A stretch of DNA of 16,715 nt from assembly GCA_020434085.1 (NCBI GenBank), contig JAGRBM010000002.1:1-16715 (forward strand). Direction: 5' to 3'. Each line of letters opens with the position of its first letter. Position 1 is the first letter of the stretch. Source of the DNA: Chrysiogenia bacterium (GTDB lineage: Bacteria > JAGRBM01). Shown piece by piece: positions 14,001-16,715 of the stretch. The position numbers and the translations under genes were made by a program. Below the pieces are notes generated by a model that was not told the DNA's origin, did not search any database, and saw nothing but the letters and a program-made list of their open reading frames with translations.

Positions 14001-16715
14001 CGGGCGTGTTCCAGCAAGTTGCGACCGATGATGGTGTCGGCAATTTCACTGGCGGTGATGTCAACCCGGACTGCGGCCCGACCCCCAGTGACCCTGATGT
14101 GGACTACGACACCGGAACGATCAACTGCGTCGAGTTCAGCCGCTCCGTTCCCAACGGAACCAATGTGGAGGCTGACTACGAGTACCTCGTGAATTGTCCC
14201 GGCAATATCTGCACCGAAACGGTTCAGAATGGCGTGGCGACATTCGATTCAATTGCGTACAACACGGGCGCACCGCCGCAAGTTATCAGCGTCAATTTCG
14301 CACAGCAGGCCGGCCCTCCGACTGCGGTCATCAACAATCAGCAGATCACGATTACGCCGCGGCCCGATCATCTGACTTTTGTGACCGAGCCGCCGGCATC
14401 GGCGACCAAGAATCAGCCCTGGAACAGCTTCAGTGTTGAAATTCGCGACGCCAGCAACAACCTGGTTCCCGGCGCGAACAACCTGGTGCGTGTGGTCAAG
14501 GGTGCGCACGTCTCGCCCGCCAATCTTTCGGGTACCCTGGAAGTACAGGCGGTCAACGGTGTGGCGACCTTCACCAACGTCGTTGCAGATGAAATCGCTG
14601 TCGGCGTGGGCGTCGACGCCATTGAAGTCGAGATCGAATCGCCGGGCCTGACGGGCCTGACCCAGCGCGCGACGATGGTGCCCATCGCGGTCGAAATTTT
14701 CGGCGCGCCTTCGGCCCTCGTGTTCGCACCGGGTGGAACGCCGCCGCCGCAGCCCGATCCGGCAGGTTTCAGCGCGAGCAGCGCGGACTCCGGCGGCTTC
14801 GTGTTCGATGTCCGGCTTGAGGATTCCGCCGGCAACCTGCTCGACAGCGTCATGGACTTCAACGTGACGATGAACCTCAAGCAGGGCAATGGTACCCTGC
14901 AGCTCGTGACTGGCACGGGTGTGGAGACCTGCCCCTGCGTGCAGACTGTTGTGGCCGGTGTCGCGACTTTCGACGGCGTGATATATGACGTTGCGCCCGA
15001 CGATATCATCATCGAATTTACCGGAACGGGTGTGAGCGCGGCCGAGTTTGCCGAGCCCATGGTGGGCCTGGCCGACCCCGACCACATGGAGTTCACCATC
15101 CAGCCGCCGACGATTACGCAAAACGGCGTCGGGATGAGCTACTTCGCGGTCTCGATCATCGACGAAGTCGGCAATGTGGACATCACGCGCAACACCGAGA
15201 CGGTGACCATGAGCATCGCCGGCGTGAGTGACGGCGTCCTCAGCGGAACGCTGACCCGCACGTTCTTCAACGGCGTGGCCGTGTTCAACGACGTGGCCTA
15301 CACCTTCAACCAGAATTCCGACTCCAACCAGCTCATCGACCTGCAGGCGGCGACGAACCTGCCGGATATTCCGCCCGCAACGTCCATTACCGTGGACGTG
15401 CAGGCCGCGCCGGGCGCGCAGTCGCCCATCGCGCGTGTTTCGACTTCCGGCGTTCAGGCGACAGAGGGCAACGGTGCCAGCGTCAACGCGGTGATCTCGC
15501 ATGACGGGCGCTGGGTCGCTTTCGAATCGGTGGCAGACGATCTGGCCAACGGCGATGGCAACAGCTACCGCGACATCATTCTGCGTGACATGCGCACGAC
15601 CACAACGGTCATCGCCAGCGGCGGCGGCGGCTCCGACGGCGCGAGCTTCAGCCCCTCCATTTCCGGTGACGGACGCTTTGTGGCCTTCTCCAGCGACGCC
15701 GACAACCTGAGCGACCGTGACAGCAACGGGCGCCGGGACATCTATGTTTTCGATCGTCTCAACAATATGGTGGAACTCATCAGCGCGACCTCCGGTGGGC
15801 AGGCCGGCGCTGCCGCCAGCGACAACCCGGCGATTTCCGCCGACGGGCGCTACGTGGCGTTCGATACGCAGGCGACGAACCTTGCGACCGGTGGTGCGAC
15901 CACCAACAACGCCAACCGCGAAGTACTGGTGCGCGACCGTTACCTGGAAGTGACCCAGCGCGTGAGCGGTGAGCTCGACACGATGAGCGACACCCTCTCG
16001 GACGTCGCGGCCAGCAGCGTCAGCCGCAATCCCGCGATCTCGGCGACGGGTCGTTACATCGCCTATGAATCGAATTCCGACGACATCATCGGCGCCGGCG
16101 ATACCAACGGCCAGTACGACATCTTCGTGCTCGACCGTGACGCCGACGGCGACGGTATCCTCGATCAGGACGCGGTGCTTCCGGCAACCGATCCGTTCTC
16201 CATTGTGCGCGTGAGCGTCGATGACGCCGGTGCCGAGGCAAGCGGCGGCAGCACCGATCCCGCGATCTCAGCGGACGGGCGTTTTGTCGCCTTTGCGTCG
16301 GCCGCGACCGACCTGATCGTCGGCGATACCAACGGGTTCTCGGACATCTTCCTGCATGACCGCGACGTCGACGACGACGACGTGCTCGACGAGGCGGGCT
16401 TCATCTCGACCGTGCGCGTGAGCGAGAGCTCCGGCGGCGCACAGGCCAATGCCGGCAGCACGTTGCCGTCCATTTCTGCCAACGGAAACTTCATCACCTT
16501 CGAGTCGGTTGCGACGAACCTGGTGTCGGGTGACAGCAACGGGGTTCGCGACATCTTTGTGAACGCACCTTCAACGGGCGGCACCTCGCGGGTGAGCCTG
16601 AACACCGACAGCGCCCAGGGTGATGCAGCCAGCAACATTCCCTTCATTTCAGGAGATGGCCGTTATATCACGTTCCATTCCGCAGCGAGCAATTTGGTGG
16701 TGCCCACTGCAAACG
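11015..16715 (+). CDS. Very large predicted lipoprotein: Ig-like repeats and PD40/TolB-like beta-propeller (3' end outside window)
   Basis: One uninterrupted frame of 1900 codons that leaves the window. The N-terminus has basic residues, a hydrophobic stretch (GALAALIVFSFISSGC) and Cys31; the lipobox SSGC is imperfect at -3. Residues about 40-1460 are beta-rich Ig/Big-like modules with a recurring VQDQFGNLV strand and GVATF / GEAVF turns, interrupted by three copies of a DY(D/E)TG module. From about residue 1467 there are at least seven PD40-type blades of the form SISGDGRFVAF...DIYVFDR. Two blade loops carry calcium-type motifs, DADGDGILD at 1709-1717 and DVDDDDVLD at 1784-1792. ATG at 11015 has AGGGGGGG upstream; ATG at 10952 would add 21 residues before an already complete signal. 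It is probably exported, and being behind pilQ suggests a surface or pilus-associated role. Adhesin function is inferred. Confidence 0.88.
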   Translation, partial: MNSGFAALKKGALRMGALAALIVFSFISSGCSSSGPGVGGVDTTTTTSGRLAFAGEWSVLTPGPDNTLGTADDVVVALRNPPVPPNKWADAVPLPPFGVQVRDAFGNPLAFNSAIGSTEIRMSVFSQTDPGDQFEPATFVNPGVATENFSLTFQVRIIASVANTNYTINIVSNDQGTETTDSATVTTPGAPPTIVALRDSLVAALNAAPTDAVVTAYPHPTRADTIFIQADDGELLPSSLLSPAQKAATQSMSVTVGGTNMTPTLLNPPLSHVALIDGVFYDADDADLDANGEQLVLYAITAANAGLSPINNQQLLIGQGTPNITSKLVFVTDPPDNVIAGETAITFNVQAQDTFNTPITDDQTTIVGVQVRDAEGDLIIDNGMTQTVCTSSELDPAMAPCRFTLVDGEGSLPNLYYTGSDAFTLVLVGLRDSDMALLDPLTFDITAQPGTATQLVFADNPDINGAVLSPGSVTQTAGAPWLGGPQFVTTRRPEVHILDAIGNIVDDSVTQLELVAVDTGTMEVLDLDGAGPTAASSGVLVFDSVISERATVADVQVRSASGVTRSNELHGLGDGATTNFSFTLEPATFNQNTIMPTTVRITDGIAGITQVIVDTNGDGTLYDMGTMTVRGTVDYDTGDVNVLFGTAPANGQQIVATYSFVLRLDDPGVVIQPDEPTQLGFPQYPLVERPLTVQEAGALWQRGIPQTTTGEALIYQDLSPVTGDGGPGPYGTAMNPIEFINTLSRVVPGSVQITAMDDMGGTLFASDNGVGGFNGNILPGATIDYETGQIVGLTFSSNVMNASAMSATYDSLAGAPIILQVQDQFGNLVDDQNAQIVATLSSGTGNLLGTTTVNTFNGEAVFGNLRYDLAEVVTVLFTDAGGNLTARTTGPITITPSTGARIVFGTPPRSSEPVDSVWQGFTIEVQDQFGNLVATDNSSVIELTLSAPGGTLSQGMAVAAPEVIGVGTGASGQEFSAIALASSPVVPNSITLTADPGVFQQVATDDGVGNFTGGDVNPDCGPTPSDPDVDYDTGTINCVEFSRSVPNGTNVEADYEYLVNCPGNICTETVQNGVATFDSIAYNTGAPPQVISVNFAQQAGPPTAVINNQQITITPRPDHLTFVTEPPASATKNQPWNSFSVEIRDASNNLVPGANNLVRVVKGAHVSPANLSGTLEVQAVNGVATFTNVVADEIAVGVGVDAIEVEIESPGLTGLTQRATMVPIAVEIFGAPSALVFAPGGTPPPQPDPAGFSASSADSGGFVFDVRLEDSAGNLLDSVMDFNVTMNLKQGNGTLQLVTGTGVETCPCVQTVVAGVATFDGVIYDVAPDDIIIEFTGTGVSAAEFAEPMVGLADPDHMEFTIQPPTITQNGVGMSYFAVSIIDEVGNVDITRNTETVTMSIAGVSDGVLSGTLTRTFFNGVAVFNDVAYTFNQNSDSNQLIDLQAATNLPDIPPATSITVDVQAAPGAQSPIARVSTSGVQATEGNGASVNAVISHDGRWVAFESVADDLANGDGNSYRDIILRDMRTTTTVIASGGGGSDGASFSPSISGDGRFVAFSSDADNLSDRDSNGRRDIYVFDRLNNMVELISATSGGQAGAAASDNPAISADGRYVAFDTQATNLATGGATTNNANREVLVRDRYLEVTQRVSGELDTMSDTLSDVAASSVSRNPAISATGRYIAYESNSDDIIGAGDTNGQYDIFVLDRDADGDGILDQDAVLPATDPFSIVRVSVDDAGAEASGGSTDPAISADGRFVAFASAATDLIVGDTNGFSDIFLHDRDVDDDDVLDEAGFISTVRVSESSGGAQANAGSTLPSISANGNFITFESVATNLVSGDSNGVRDIFVNAPSTGGTSRVSLNTDSAQGDAASNIPFISGDGRYITFHSAASNLVVPTAN
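13475..13809 (+). repeat. Identical 23-bp segments in adjacent Ig-like modules
   Basis: The same 23 bases, beginning GTGCAGGACCAG and encoding VQDQFGNL, occur at 13475-13497 and 13787-13809, 312 bp apart, in the same strand of successive Ig-like modules of the large lipoprotein. Flanking bases diverge quickly, so this is either recent module duplication or strong conservation of one strand. Confidence 0.75.

Noticed and set aside
14249-15502. Long minus-strand open frame (417 codons) opposite the large lipoprotein gene
   Set aside because: It mirrors the real gene's codon pattern; its product is Arg/His/Val/Gly-rich without domain character, and the plus frame has clear Ig and propeller motifs.

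Overview
The window is GC-rich bacterial DNA. Its core is a complete type IV pilus (T4P) alignment and secretin operon, pilM-pilN-pilO-pilP-pilQ, at 3940-9895. The gene order, the PilM N-terminus, several AMIN domains in PilQ and a run of large lipoproteins suggest a deltaproteobacterium-like organism (Myxococcota, Desulfobacterota or a related candidate lineage). This placement is inferred from architecture alone; there is no rRNA or other marker gene.

Layout. Bases 1-290 hold the end of an unidentified gene whose reading frame runs through a pair of inverted palindromic repeat units (125-262). Next are a fatty acid hydroxylase/sterol desaturase family membrane protein (458-1510), an unrecognised 98-residue protein (1802-2098), a gene-free but structured stretch ending in a likely terminator (2099-2344), and a membrane-anchored SGNH/GDSL hydrolase-like protein (2447-3475). 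An AT-rich promoter region (about 3500-3580) follows, with three ATAATT boxes at exact 10-bp spacing and a near-consensus sigma-70 promoter. It sits in front of a small Cro/C1-type HTH protein (3703-3933), which is only 6 bp from pilM and probably in the same operon.

How the genes work together. PilM (cytoplasmic, actin-like), PilN and PilO (inner-membrane coiled-coil proteins) and PilP (lipoprotein) form the alignment complex that links the pilus motor to the outer-membrane secretin PilQ. PilQ here has a lipobox, three AMIN-like domains separated by acidic Ala/Glu/Pro linkers, and a five-copy DPFAxEx heptad repeat. Behind pilQ lie a 220-residue lipoprotein of unknown function (9932-10594), a gene-free stretch with many hairpins and a candidate H-type pseudoknot (10595-11014), and a very large open reading frame (11015 to the window edge, at least 1900 residues). 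That frame encodes a predicted lipoprotein with Ig-like repeats and a PD40/TolB-like beta-propeller carrying DxDxDGxxD-type calcium loops. It runs off the window. By position and architecture it is a candidate surface adhesin or pilus-associated protein, loosely analogous to PilY1, but this is inference.

The strongest candidates for something undescribed are the large Ig/propeller lipoprotein with its companion lipoprotein behind a lipidated PilQ, the HTH gene with the phased ATAATT array controlling the operon, and the structured leader before the large gene. No tRNA, rRNA, CRISPR array, transposase or phage gene was seen.
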